From CAZOEL01 sp964578835 (GTDB lineage Bacteria; Desulfobacterota; Syntrophobacteria; Syntrophobacterales; Syntrophobacteraceae), in assembly GCA_964578835.1 (NCBI GenBank), contig CAZOEL010000068.1:1-38864 (forward strand): 38,864 nt of DNA, in the 5' to 3' direction. Under the pieces are notes generated by a model. It was not told the origin of the DNA, did no database searches, and saw only the letters and a list, made by a program, of their open reading frames with translations. The position numbers and the translations under genes are program-made. This document shows, piece after piece, positions 7,967 to 15,492 of the stretch; position 1 is the stretch's first letter; every line of letters starts with the position of its first letter.

Positions 7967-8803
7967 TCAAGAGCGTTTCTTGCCGGTGCGGGGTTGTCTT
8001 GCAAAAGTCTCCAGGAAGAGCTTCTCATCGAGCTGAGAGAGCTCTCTTTGAGCGGCGGTCTCGAGGAGCTCCGCAGCCATCAGGTTGAGCATTCTCAGGT
8101 TGCCGAGGCAGTGCTCGGCAAGGGCTTCCATGAGGGGCTCGGTCATGAGGTGCGGGGCTGCGGCCTCAGAGAGGGCATGGTGCAGATAGTCGATGAGCTG
8201 CTCTTTGGCCAGAGGCTCCATCACCATGCGCAGGCGCATCCGGGTTCCGAGGGAAACCAGCTGTTCGGAGCGGAGTCGCTCGGGCAGTCTCGTGTCTCCG
8301 CACAGGATGGTCGTCAAGATGCACCGGGAGTCGAAGTGGGTGCTCGAGAGGAGCTTGGCTTCATTGAGACAGGGACTCACCATCTCTTGCGCTTCGTCGA
8401 TTAAGAGCACCGGCCTCATGAGAGTGGTCTTGATGTGATGGCGCCAGCGCTCCCTCAACGCCTTGAAGCTTCCGTATCGGTTGGCGGGTGAGAGATTGAC
8501 ACCGAAGACGACGCTCATCTCGCGGTAAAAATCGCTCAAGGAGCTTTGGGGCCGCTCCATGACACCGACACTCACCCCCTGAAGGGGAGCGAGCCGGTGA
8601 GCGATGAGCTGGAGCACCTTGGATTTGCCCATCCCCGGCTCCGCCGAGATCATGGCGAATCCGCCCTCTGCAACCAGGTTCTCGAGTCTTGAGAAGAAGG
8701 GCTCAAAGCCGGGGGGAACCCAGAGGGATTCGACGGGGATGTTGGGCAAGAAGGGATTCCACTTGAGCCCAAAGAGGGCCAGCAATTTCTTGTCATTCCT
8801 CAT
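7967..8803 (-). CDS. AAA ATPase, TniB/MuB/ExeA-like transposition regulator
   Basis: A 278-aa ATPase from the ATG at 8803 (MRNDKKLLALFGLKWNPF). An upstream extension lies wholly inside the transposase gene. Walker A is AEPGMGKS at 54-61, Walker B VLLIDEAQE at 132-140, with sensor-type ILCGDTRL later. The opening FGLKWNPF...PGFEPFFSRLENL is typical of ExeA/TniB-like ATPases. The start overlaps the transposase end by 11 bases, implying translational coupling. In related systems this protein picks target DNA and activates the DDE transposase; the same role is inferred. It could equally be called IstB-like, but the N-terminal motif favours TniB/ExeA. Confidence 0.85.
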   Translation of the reverse strand: MRNDKKLLALFGLKWNPFLPNIPVESLWVPPGFEPFFSRLENLVAEGGFAMISAEPGMGKSKVLQLIAHRLAPLQGVSVGVMERPQSSLSDFYREMSVVFGVNLSPANRYGSFKALRERWRHHIKTTLMRPVLLIDEAQEMVSPCLNEAKLLSSTHFDSRCILTTILCGDTRLPERLRSEQLVSLGTRMRLRMVMEPLAKEQLIDYLHHALSEAAAPHLMTEPLMEALAEHCLGNLRMLNLMAAELLETAAQRELSQLDEKLFLETFARQPRTGKKRS

Positions 8804-10229
8804 GGGAGTCGCCCTCCTTGGGATCGGCCTTGGGCAGGTAGGCCGGAGGGAGTCCCGTTGCGGCATAGTCGGCAAGGTATTTGCGAAGGAGTGGAGGAAT
8901 CGGATCATCGGGAGCGTCGGGCTCGGGCGGGGGAGTGGGTTCCACAATTCGCCTAAAGCCCCTGGCATTCTTTAGCTTGTCCTGAGGGTAGATGGTATCG
9001 AGGAGCGTGCCGTCGTTGGGATCGACCAGGTAGGCGAGGCTCAGATCCCAGGACTGGTAGCGCACCCGCAGTCGGGGGAGATGACGAAGCTTTGCGGGCG
9101 CCTCGAAGCGCACTCCCCCGATCGAGATCGTCCCGTCGCTTCGGCGCTGCGATCTTGTCTCCTCGAGGCAGAAGGCGAGCTTGAGCTTGCCGCTCTCCGG
9201 ACAGGGACGAGCCACGCAAGGGTCTTTGAGCAATCGCTTGAGAGGGGATGTTTTGATCTCGGAGTGGATGGCGCGGTTGTATTCCATTTCCACCCAGGCT
9301 TGGGTGGCGCGGTTTAAGAACTCCAGAGTCAGGGGCTTGACGAGCCTTAGCATGGAAAGCAGGCGCCCTTCGAGCTGGCACCAGAAGGACTCTTGCTTAC
9401 CATTTTGGTCTGGCCGGTGCGGCAGAGTGGTTTCGTGAACCACGCCCAGGCGTGAGAGTCCGTTTCGGGTCTCCCCGGCCACCATGGCAGAGCCATTGTC
9501 GGTGAGGAGGCTCCTTGGCAGTCCCCTCTTGCAGAAGGCCTGGCTGAGGGCGTGGATGAGGTCTTCGGCCGTCTCGGTGAGATACCACTGAAGGTGGCAG
9601 CACAGGCGAGACCTATCGTCCAGGACGCAAAGGGCTTTGGGGGTGTGCCAGGCTCCCTTCGAGTCCGCCACGCGCTTTCGGCCATGATGGAAATCGAGGT
9701 GCCAGAGCTGGTGCACGTACTGAGCCTCGAAGCTCCTCACCTCCCTCGAGGCTCTCCCCGCTATGTCGATCCCGGACGTTCTCAACCACTGCCTTGCCAC
9801 CATCATACGGCGCACGGAAGCATACGAGGGGATGGAGCCAAGCTCGGGGTGACCTTTGATGTAGGCGGCCAGGTTGTCGGCATGGAGCTTAAAGCTCCAG
9901 CCGGGGTAGAGCTGATGCTGCTTTTGTAGCACACTTGCAATCTGGGCTCCGATGGCTTTTCCCATTCCAGCATCCGAGCGCATCTTGCGACTCAACGCCT
10001 CGATTGGGTCATCGGCTCCCAGAGCCTGATAATACCACCTCTCGATGGTGGAGACCCCGAATCTCAGCCATTTTCCTTCTCGGGTGGGATGAGGGTAGCG
10101 CCGGGAGGCCAGCTCCTCGAGCTCTTTTTGAAGCTCCCCCCTCTCGGCGGGCCTTGCCAGCAGGGGACCTACAATGGAGAAACGCAAATGTGCCCAGTTT
10201 TTGAGAGATCTTTTCACTTCCTCGGACAT
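8793..10229 (-). CDS. DDE transposase, Mu/TniA-like
   Basis: A 478-aa transposase with an rve (retroviral integrase) catalytic core. The triad read from the sequence is Asp179 (LWHLDFHHG), Asp244 (LLTDNGSAM) and Glu280 (NGKQESFW), giving the usual D-35-E spacing. Residues 1-165 are helical and contain a winged-helix-like DNA-binding part (SIPSYASVRRMMVARQW). A Mu-type beta-barrel region lies at about 350-435 (ISIGGVRFEAPAKLRHLPRLRVRYQSWDLS). The ATG at 10229 has GGAG 7-9 bases upstream. It would bind the repeated end sequences and join the element to a target, with the ATPase overlapping its 3' end. Confidence 0.9.
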   Translation of the reverse strand: MSEEVKRSLKNWAHLRFSIVGPLLARPAERGELQKELEELASRRYPHPTREGKWLRFGVSTIERWYYQALGADDPIEALSRKMRSDAGMGKAIGAQIASVLQKQHQLYPGWSFKLHADNLAAYIKGHPELGSIPSYASVRRMMVARQWLRTSGIDIAGRASREVRSFEAQYVHQLWHLDFHHGRKRVADSKGAWHTPKALCVLDDRSRLCCHLQWYLTETAEDLIHALSQAFCKRGLPRSLLTDNGSAMVAGETRNGLSRLGVVHETTLPHRPDQNGKQESFWCQLEGRLLSMLRLVKPLTLEFLNRATQAWVEMEYNRAIHSEIKTSPLKRLLKDPCVARPCPESGKLKLAFCLEETRSQRRSDGTISIGGVRFEAPAKLRHLPRLRVRYQSWDLSLAYLVDPNDGTLLDTIYPQDKLKNARGFRRIVEPTPPPEPDAPDDPIPPLLRKYLADYAATGLPPAYLPKADPKEGDSHEE

Positions 10230-10355
10230 AGAACGACTCCTTTCTGTGGGTTGATCACATCTATAAAGCTTCGTCGTTCTATAGCCCGAGCCCCCTTATC
10301 CTGGAATTCCCCATCTTCTGCGTGGGGGAGATCGCCCCTCGCTCATCCTGATCTT
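10230..10355 (-). other. Intergenic region upstream of the transposase
   Basis: These 126 bases separate the zinc-cluster gene stop from the transposase start. Only the transposase ribosome binding site (GGAG) is evident. A promoter could lie here, but I cannot mark one with confidence. Confidence 0.3.
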
Positions 10356-10916
10356 CTAGCAGCCCGTGGCGAGCAGCCGACAACACATGACCAATCCGCC
10401 CAGACCCTCCCGCGAGTGCTCGATACAGTAGTCCAAGAGATTTGCCGGAAGCCGCTCGTTGCCCACACACGCGCTGAGACGACCCCGGAGCCTTTGCCAC
10501 TCCTGGCTCGCCGCAAACACATCCCGGAAGAAATCGCACCAGCGCATGAGGGTCTTCCTGGATATGCCAAACATCCGGGCAAGTTCATTTGCACTCGCAC
10601 CCTCCGGCCTTCTCTGCCGCAGTGCCGTCACCACCAGCACCACGCATCTCCAATAGACTCGCCGACCCATGAAGAGGCACGATTCCACCGCGCACCTTCG
10701 CCTGCAGCCCTCCCGACCACAGCAAAGGCTGTGTCGGATCCAATACTGCTCTGGAATGCTGACCGGGCCTCCCCGTGGTTTGCGAAGATAGTTGGCCTGG
10801 TGCAGCGGTCCACCGCAGTGGGGGCATCTCTGCTGACGCTTTGAAGCGGCAAGATCGGAGTCGATGAGAAAAAGCAGGTTAAACAGACTGGTTTTTTGAA
10901 GAAGTTCTGGTAACAT
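10356..10916 (-). CDS. Zinc-cluster HTH protein (DUF6431-like) of the transposon
   Basis: A 186-aa basic protein starting at the ATG at 10916, three bases after AGGAGG. Earlier in-frame starts lack such a site. RCPHCGGPLHQANYLRKPRGG (Cys31/Cys34) and CCGREGCRRRC (65-75) look like a zinc-binding cluster. ANELARMFGISRKTLMRWCDFF (109-130) is a helix-turn-helix. It is the first gene of the transposon operon, beginning 140 bp from the right end. The product resembles accessory proteins I associate with similar transposase/ATPase/CHC2 gene sets, but the family name is from memory. Likely roles are end recognition, target choice or control of transposition (inference). Confidence 0.6.
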   Translation of the reverse strand: MLPELLQKTSLFNLLFLIDSDLAASKRQQRCPHCGGPLHQANYLRKPRGGPVSIPEQYWIRHSLCCGREGCRRRCAVESCLFMGRRVYWRCVVLVVTALRQRRPEGASANELARMFGISRKTLMRWCDFFRDVFAASQEWQRLRGRLSACVGNERLPANLLDYCIEHSREGLGGLVMCCRLLATGC

Positions 10917-10995
10917 AGTCCTCCTACTACCCAAAGTAGCGGGGCAGGAGGCTTCTCGCAAAGCGTGCAGGCTAATTGAGGGCTCTTCTGCCCTG

Positions 10996-11055
10996 TCCCT
11001 CATTTACCTTGCACATATTCCAACGAATTTCCATCATTTATCGTGCTTCCTCTCA
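10996..11055. repeat. Right transposon end: terminal repeat plus internal copy
   Basis: Read inward on the complement, the terminal repeat starts at 11055 with TGAG, CACG ten bases in, and TGATGGA at 11036-11030. A diverged second copy (GCAAGGTAAATGAGGGA) has its TGAGGGA at 11002-10996, 34 bp further in. Spacing to the terminus (19 bases to TGATGGA) is identical to the left end. Confidence 0.72.
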
Positions 11056-11730
11056 CAGATCGAAAAGAAAGTCAGAGACGATCAACTGAGAGACAGGTTC
11101 ACAACGGATGATCTGAAGAAGCTCTTTCATTCTGAAGAGTATCTTGAAGACAAGCATCGGCAGTCATATTGTTTCTGGCTGCCGATCATGAGCTTATACA
11201 CTGGATGTCGACTTGAAGAGCTGTGTCAGCTCCACTTGGATGACTTCAAGCAGGTGGACGGCGTATGGGTGATCGACATCAACGCAATCGGAGACAAGAA
11301 GGTCAAGACAAAGGCGGGACAAAGGCTGGTGCCGCTTCATCCATTCCTCACAAATGACTTAAAGATCCTGAAGCATGTCGACAACCTGAGAAAACAGAAG
11401 CAAGGAAGGTTCTTCCCTGAGCTGGCTTTCAGAAGAGACGGGTATGGACAGACAGCAAGCAAGTGGTTTCAACGATATCGGGACAGATGCGGTATTGTGG
11501 GAAGAGGAAAGGTCTTTCATAGCTTTAGACATACCTTCATCGACACCTTAAAACAGGCACAGGTGAACGATGTTGCGCTCTCTGAGGTGGTCGGACATGA
11601 AGTGGAGTCGATGACTTTGGGAAGGTACGGGAAACGATATCAGCCGAAGGTGGTGTTTGATGAGGTTATTTCCAGGCTGAACTATGAGGTTGACCTGTCG
11701 CACCTGAAGAAAAGTAGGTTTGCAAGGTAG
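11056..11730 (+). pseudogene. Integrase 2, 3' part (catalytic domain)
   Basis: This continues integrase 2 after the transposon, starting in the duplicated CAGAT. IEKKVRDDQLRDRFTTDDLKKLFHSEEYLEDKHRQSYCFWLPIMSLYTGCRLEELCQ aligns nearly residue for residue with integrase 1. The catalytic residues are all visible: Arg in TGCRLEE, His/Arg in HSFRHTF, His in VVGHE, Tyr in GRYGKRY. It ends SHLKKSRFAR, like the C-terminus of integrase 1. It has lost its N-terminal domains and native start; a protein initiating internally near 11188 would lack the start of the catalytic domain. The active site shows no decay, so the interruption looks recent. Confidence 0.9.
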
Positions 11731-11918
11731 TATTGCTAGCAATCTAGACACCTTACACTAAATACTGTCAGAATGGCTATTAGGCACCTTAAACGCGGTA
11801 TTCGGAAGAGGGGTACAAAGGCAAGGGTCGACCTGAGATAAGGGCAAATTCACCTTAAATTTTGATTCCTGTCGCCGAAGCTCAGGTGATCTTCACAGAC
11901 ATCATGGAGGAGGAAGTA
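11731..11918 (+). other. Intergenic region before the membrane protein gene
   Basis: These 188 bases lie between the integrase 2 stop and the membrane protein start. I see no terminator with a T-tract. A GGAGGAGG ribosome binding site at about 11906-11914 serves the downstream gene. Confidence 0.35.
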
Positions 11919-12314
11919 ATGAAGAAGTGGATAGACATTGCTCTTGTGAATCTGGTTCGCTGCATCATTGCTTGGGGCTTACTTGTTGCCATGGTTGCTT
12001 TTATGGCTGGTTACATGTTCCTATTGCCGGTGTATGCCTGGAGTTATTTTGGGTTTTTACTTAGGGATTACTTTGGGTTAGGCTTATACTCTTTTGGGAT
12101 TAGCTTCATCGCGATAATCGGATTTATTGTTTACCTCTTCAGCATTCCCACTCTAGAGAAGCTGTTAAAATCCGAGATACCAGTAAGCTTGATGGAAGTT
12201 TCCTGCATCATCTTAGATTCTTTCAAAGACATATCAGATTCAATCAAGTATGACCTTCCCCCTGAGAGGCCAAAGCTCAAAGTCTTCAGGGATCATAGCA
12301 ACATGAGCGTTTGA
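11919..12314 (+). CDS. Small membrane protein, unknown function
   Basis: A 131-aa protein from the ATG at 11919, placed 5-8 bases after a strong GGAGGAGG. The longer frame start at 11862 has no such site. Three hydrophobic stretches are likely membrane segments: about 8-38 (ALVNLVRCIIAWGLLVAMVAFMAGYMFLLPVYAW, perhaps two helices) and 55-80 (LGLYSFGISFIAIIGFIVYLFSI). A charged cytoplasmic-looking C-terminus follows. I do not recognise the family. Within the integrated element it could be an entry-exclusion, toxin or phage-resistance protein, but nothing in the sequence supports one over another. Confidence 0.6.
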   Translation: MKKWIDIALVNLVRCIIAWGLLVAMVAFMAGYMFLLPVYAWSYFGFLLRDYFGLGLYSFGISFIAIIGFIVYLFSIPTLEKLLKSEIPVSLMEVSCIILDSFKDISDSIKYDLPPERPKLKVFRDHSNMSV

Positions 12315-12685
12315 CTTTTAGTGGACGCGATGAAATTGTATTACAAATTTCTTAAGGGCTTACCACACGCGCGGATCGTGGCGTTTCCCCCGTACCGGGG
12401 GCGACGACAACACCGACGCGCATCAGCTTTGAAGGCGACATGACAGTCAATGATTTTACTTTACGGTGGCCGGTGGGGTCTCTGTCAGGCTTGCGCCTCT
12501 GGTCTCTTCCTGCCGGTCATCCTCATGCCTTCAGCTCAATCTCTCCTATGGTCGAGGTAGGGTTACGGTAACCGGCTTTGCAGGTATGACACAAACCCTG
12601 TCACAATCAGCCGATAGATTCTTACACAGTGTCAACGGCTGTCAGATTGGTAATCTGATCGGGACATGTCGGCAGCTTCAAGGGC
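12315..12685. other. Gene-free region with several small palindromes
   Basis: These 371 bases have no convincing gene. Palindromic words: CCCC..GGGG around 12387-12401, GGTTACGGTAACC (near-perfect) at 12561-12573, and CAGATT/AATCTG with a 3-base loop at 12643-12657. The last one lies 29 bases beyond the serine recombinase stop on its transcription side but has no T-tract, so it is a poor terminator. These may be recombinase or regulator sites. Confidence 0.4.
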
Positions 12686-13360
12686 TTACAATCCAAGCCT
12701 CTTCAGCACGTTCTGCAATTGGATCAATGACCATTGTCCGCCTTGTCTGGCCTTGACATCCAGCTTGTTCAGCTCTTCGACCATACGCCTTTGACTCATT
12801 TCCTGTTTGATGAAGCCTTCAAGGACAGGTCGAAGCTTCTCAGCAAAGGCTTGTGCGTTCTCCTGTCTCTTCGTGTTGTCCTCAGGAAGGTTCGGATTAC
12901 CAAGCTTTTTCCCTTTGGCCTTAGCCACAGCAAGACCATTCTTTGTCCTCTGGCTTATCATGTCGCGTTCTATCTCAGCCATGAGAGCAAACATGGTAAT
13001 CATTACCTTCGACGCCATGTCATGCTTCCCGTTGATGACCATGTTCTGTTTAATGGCGATGAGCTTCACCTGCTTTTTGATGAGACTGTCTACGATCTGA
13101 CAAAGCTCTCCTACTGATCGACCAAGGCGGGACAGCTCCGACACAATCAAGGTATCTCCCTTGCAGAGCATTTCCAACAGCTCATCAATTCGTCTCTCCT
13201 TGGTTGTCTTCCTGCTGGATATCTCAATTTGAATGTATTCATCGACCATAAGCCCATGCTCATTGGCATACTCTTCTATCTCATGCCTCTGATTCTCCAA
13301 GTCCTGGCGGATTGTGCTTACCCTCAGATATCCTAAAGTCCTTCCCTGTCTCTCTGTCAT
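12686..13360 (-). CDS. Serine recombinase (resolvase/invertase family)
   Basis: A 224-aa protein with the resolvase catalytic domain: nucleophile Ser15 in GYLRVSTIRQD, LSRLGRSVGEL (conserved Arg residues), and AEIERDMISQRTKNGLAVAKAKGKKLG leading into the E-helix. The C-terminal HTH region (QEMSQRRMVEELNKLDVKARQGGQWSLIQLQNVLKRLGL) matches invertase/MPI-type proteins. The ATG at 13360 has AGGAG about 9 bases upstream. It has its own strong promoter and an inverted repeat next to the promoter. In this element it may resolve multimers, invert a segment or excise DNA; no inverted repeats around a switchable segment were found. Confidence 0.88.
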   Translation of the reverse strand: MTERQGRTLGYLRVSTIRQDLENQRHEIEEYANEHGLMVDEYIQIEISSRKTTKERRIDELLEMLCKGDTLIVSELSRLGRSVGELCQIVDSLIKKQVKLIAIKQNMVINGKHDMASKVMITMFALMAEIERDMISQRTKNGLAVAKAKGKKLGNPNLPEDNTKRQENAQAFAEKLRPVLEGFIKQEMSQRRMVEELNKLDVKARQGGQWSLIQLQNVLKRLGL

Positions 13361-13383
13361 TGTCCCGATCTCCTTTGTTTATC

Positions 13384-13436
13384 AGTCATCAAACGTCGAT
13401 GACTAAAGTACTAAACGATCGATTGTGTATTGTCAA
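13384..13436 (-). promoter_or_regulatory. Promoter and operator of the serine recombinase
   Basis: On the - strand, TTGACA (13436-13431) and TAGTAC (13413-13408) are separated by exactly 17 bases. This makes a very good sigma-70-type promoter about 50 bases before the start codon. Just downstream, AGTCATC (13384-13390) and GATGACT (13398-13404) form a perfect 7-bp inverted repeat. It would cover the transcription start, so it is a plausible operator, possibly for the recombinase itself. Confidence 0.7.
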
Positions 13437-13539
13437 GAATGGAATCAGGAGAGGGAGACATGTCTTAAAGACCCAATCGGAGAATCGCTATCAAATATGA
13501 CCCTTTCAGGTGGTTGAAATGGTTCAAGAATCGAGAGAC

Positions 13540-13740
13540 CACCATAGGAAAAGGTGAAGAAAAAATATATATAGTTAACATATAGTTACATAAGGTAACG
13601 ACACGTTAGACCATAAGTTGGACATATGGTTAATGATCCTCCTGGTTATCTAAAGAAGTAAAGCTTTAGGTAAACACTATGTCAACCTATGGTCAGACTA
13701 TAAGTGTGTATATGGTAACTATCACCACACCATAGGCAGT
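13540..13740. repeat. AT-rich region with iterated GGTTA/GGTAAC words
   Basis: About 200 AT-rich bases hold many variants of one short word: ATAGTTAAC, ATAGTTACA, AAGGTAACG, ATATGGTTAAT, CTGGTTATC, TTAGGTAAAC, ATATGGTAACTAT, and CCATAG/CTATGG on both strands. The density suggests protein-binding iterons, either integrase arm sites or a replication origin. It covers the end of the truncated integrase at 13693. No gene lies between 13361 and 13692. Confidence 0.4.
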
Positions 13741-14100
13741 CTTCAGGTAAGCAATGCGTCTATTCCTAGTCGACACACTCATGTCCTTGTACTTCTCCAT
13801 GATCGACATGAAGTCCATGTAAGAAAGACTGTCGACCGACTTATTGGGAATCATTGTATGCAACTGGTTCTCCCATAGAGACCTGAAGTCATAGATGAAG
13901 TGGGCAGATTGCCCGTTCACTTCTCGATCCTTCAGGTACAATGGGATTAACTCCTGCATGGTGAGACCTCTCTTACGCTCTACTATAGTGATCTCTCCCT
14001 GTCTACGTTTTGACTCAAGGTCAGACCAGAAGTCTCTTGCAGATTGCTCCGCTTCCTTTCCTCTTCCGAAAGATTTGCTTTTGCCCCTTCTCATGCTCAC
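13693..14100 (-). pseudogene. Truncated phage-type tyrosine recombinase
   Basis: The frame encodes only the core-binding part of an integrase: KSFGRGKEAEQSARDFWSDLESKRRQGEIT (end of the N-terminal arm domain), then LTMQELIPLYLKDREVNGQSAHFIYDFRSLWENQLHTMIPNKSVDSLSYMDFMSIMEKYKDMSVSTRNRRIAYLKTAYG. It then runs into AT-rich repeat DNA and stops. The whole catalytic domain (R-H-R-Y) is missing and the N-terminus looks incomplete. It is a remnant of a third integrase, different from the two large ones. Confidence 0.75.
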
Positions 14101-14237
14101 GTTGCCATCTGTCCTCCTTTACGTCTGGACGGTGTTTGTCTGAGGATAACGCCGTCTCTTTACGTCCCTCCATATGCACCCTCCTGAGCATAGGTCTCCT
14201 TACCTTCATGGCAACGTGTCCGCATACCATATAAACG
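14101..14237. other. Intergenic stretch ahead of an orphan terminator
   Basis: These 137 bases end at a strong + strand terminator although no + strand gene ends here. It may hold the promoter of a short transcript or leader. On the - strand it may be leftover 5' sequence of the truncated integrase. Confidence 0.3.
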
Positions 14238-14280
14238 ACCCTCATCTTTTAGGTAGATCCTGAGAGATGAGGGTTTTTTT
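14238..14280 (+). terminator. Rho-independent terminator without an obvious gene
   Basis: ACCCTCATCT (14238-14247) pairs perfectly with AGATGAGGGT (14265-14274) and runs straight into seven Ts (14274-14280). The T-tract orientation makes it act on + strand transcription. No + strand gene ends just upstream. It lies 22 bases before the BRO-N frame, so it could be an attenuator or the end of a small RNA. Confidence 0.7.
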
Positions 14281-14302
14281 GCGGTAACTTACATATAATA
14301 TT

Positions 14303-14746
14303 ATGACATTATTATATTTTTATCTCTTGATCTCTATTTTTTTGGTTCTCTTCGACTACAACGGCCGCCAGATCAGGATCATTAAGGATGACAAAGGGGA
14401 ACCTTGGTTTGTCGCAAAGGATGTCTCTGGTATCCTAGGATATCGTGATGCTTTTAACGCAAGTTGGATTTTGGATGCTGACGAAAAGGCTACTCATTTC
14501 GTGAGTACCCCTGGAGGAGAACAAAATCTCATTATCATCAACGAGCCTGGACTTTACAATCTGATCCTCCGATCAGACAAACCTGAAGCCAAACCATTCA
14601 AACGCTGGGTCACACATGAAGTACTCCCTCAGATCCGCGAGACCGGAGGTTACATTCCGGTTGCGCCTGAGATGAGAGATGCAGAGATCATGGCGAAAGC
14701 TCTCTATGTCACACCCTCATGTCACAGTATGCCTCTTCACGACTGA
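14303..14746 (+). CDS. BRO-N domain protein (phage antirepressor type), probably a fragment
   Basis: Residues about 17-120 are a clear BRO-N domain: LFDYNGRQIRIIKDDKGEPWFVAKDVSGILGYRDAFNASWILDADEKATHFVSTPGGEQNLIIINEPGLYNLILRSDKPEAKPFKRWVTHEVLPQIRETGGYI. Such proteins bind DNA and act as phage antirepressors. The first 16 residues are hydrophobic and AT-rich in codons, unlike normal family starts, and there is no good ribosome binding site. The C-terminus ends abruptly after EIMAKALYVTPSCHSMPLHD, where full-length relatives continue into a second domain. It is probably truncated at both ends, with an intact BRO-N core. Confidence 0.75.
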   Translation: MTLLYFYLLISIFLVLFDYNGRQIRIIKDDKGEPWFVAKDVSGILGYRDAFNASWILDADEKATHFVSTPGGEQNLIIINEPGLYNLILRSDKPEAKPFKRWVTHEVLPQIRETGGYIPVAPEMRDAEIMAKALYVTPSCHSMPLHD

Positions 14747-14995
14747 CTATCATCGGCATTCCTGCAACCAACTTTTACCAAGTACCCGATTGTGTTCTCT
14801 TTCCTTTCTTCTTCAATGAGACTCCTGGTAGCTGTGTCTTAGAGTCTGATAATAATATTAATTTCAATATCTTATGATTGATTTATCTTTGACAGACAAT
14901 CCCTTCTCTGCTTTAATGTCTCTGGTCAATCGAGACCACAAAGGAAAGTGAGACCAAGGGAAACCAGTAGACAAACAAAAGGAGAGACGAAAGAG
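14747..14995. other. Intergenic region
   Basis: About 250 bases between the BRO-N fragment and the acidic hypothetical gene. TGGTC/GACCA at about 14933-14949 form a small hairpin. AGGAGAG upstream of 14996 is the likely ribosome binding site of the next gene. Nothing else is evident. Confidence 0.35.
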
Positions 14996-15427
14996 ATGAT
15001 GGGAAGCTATGAGCTTGGCGGAAATGGAATTGCTTCGGCTAGACTTTGTACGTGTTCTTGTCCTTTTGGCGGGATCTTTGTTGCAGACCTGTACAAAGAA
15101 GACATCGACCGTCGGAAAGCGGATGGAAGAAGCGACATCCTGAAGACCGTGGAACGCTTCGAGTATGTCACGACTGTGTCGTCTGAGGATGAAGACGGCA
15201 GCAAGCATTACGGATGGTATTGGGTAGCTAAAGACGCCTCAGGTGAAGACGCAGGGCAGTGTCCGTGGTTCATGCTGCATGAAGACAACAGAGATGAAGA
15301 GGATGGTTATTGTCAGATCCCTGAGAACATGCCGCACACATGCTCTCAGTTCGTCGGCCCTGACGAATGGATTGCTGTGATGTTTCCTGAAGATGAGGAT
15401 AAGGACTGTCTGACAGAAGATCTTTAA
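14996..15427 (+). CDS. Acidic hypothetical protein
   Basis: A 143-aa protein from the ATG at 14996 (the next codon is also ATG); the frame is open from 14948. Product MMGSYELGGNGIASARLCTCSCPFGGIFVADLYKEDIDRR... is rich in Asp and Glu, with a Cys-rich opening (CTCSC) and a tryptophan-rich middle (HYGWYWVAKDASGEDAGQCPWFMLH). I do not recognise a family. It is the last gene before the right attachment site, a position often taken by cargo genes. Its acidity and small size would suit a DNA-mimic or regulator, but that is only a guess. Confidence 0.5.
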   Translation: MMGSYELGGNGIASARLCTCSCPFGGIFVADLYKEDIDRRKADGRSDILKTVERFEYVTTVSSEDEDGSKHYGWYWVAKDASGEDAGQCPWFMLHEDNRDEEDGYCQIPENMPHTCSQFVGPDEWIAVMFPEDEDKDCLTEDL

Positions 15428-15468
15428 TGAGACAGATGTCTCAATTTCCCTGCAAGTCAATTGACGCC

Positions 15469-15492
15469 ACTACACAAACCTGCTACACAAAG
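15469..15492 (+). other. Attachment site, right end of element 2
   Basis: Identical over 24 bases to 5847-5870 in the same orientation. The TGGAGTCG that follows the left copy is absent here, so that word belongs to the element interior near the integrase. CGAAGATG follows at 15505-15512, as it does near the left copy. Confidence 0.75.

Larger units (their letters stand above)
6906..11055 (-). mobile_element. Mu/Tn7-like transposon carrying a primase-like gene
   Basis: The 4.15-kb element has TGAG...CTCA ends, the 5'-TG...CA-3' termini usual for Mu, Tn7 and IS21 relatives. Imperfect terminal repeats of about 34 bp share CACG ten bases in and TGATGGA nineteen bases in from both ends. Second internal copies occur at each end. 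CAGA(T) flanks both sides (6902-6906 and 11056-11060), giving a 4-5 bp target duplication. Deleting the element joins ...GMQ to IEKK... and restores the integrase 2 frame in line with integrase 1. Four leftward genes: zinc-cluster protein, DDE transposase, AAA ATPase, CHC2/TOPRIM protein. Confidence 0.88.
5847..15492. mobile_element. Integrated element 2, bounded by a 24-bp direct repeat
   Basis: The 9.65-kb segment lies between identical 24-bp repeats and begins with its own integrase gene. Contents: integrase 2 (interrupted), the primase-bearing transposon (6906-11055), a membrane protein, a serine recombinase, an integrase remnant, a BRO-N fragment and an acidic hypothetical protein. Without the 4.15-kb transposon the original element would be about 5.5 kb. 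With its integrase broken it is probably stranded unless rescued in trans by the paralogous integrase 1. Confidence 0.7.

Noticed and set aside
12466..12756. A 96-codon + strand frame next to the serine recombinase
   Set aside because: It overlaps the 3' end of the recombinase gene, lacks a ribosome binding site and has no protein-like features.
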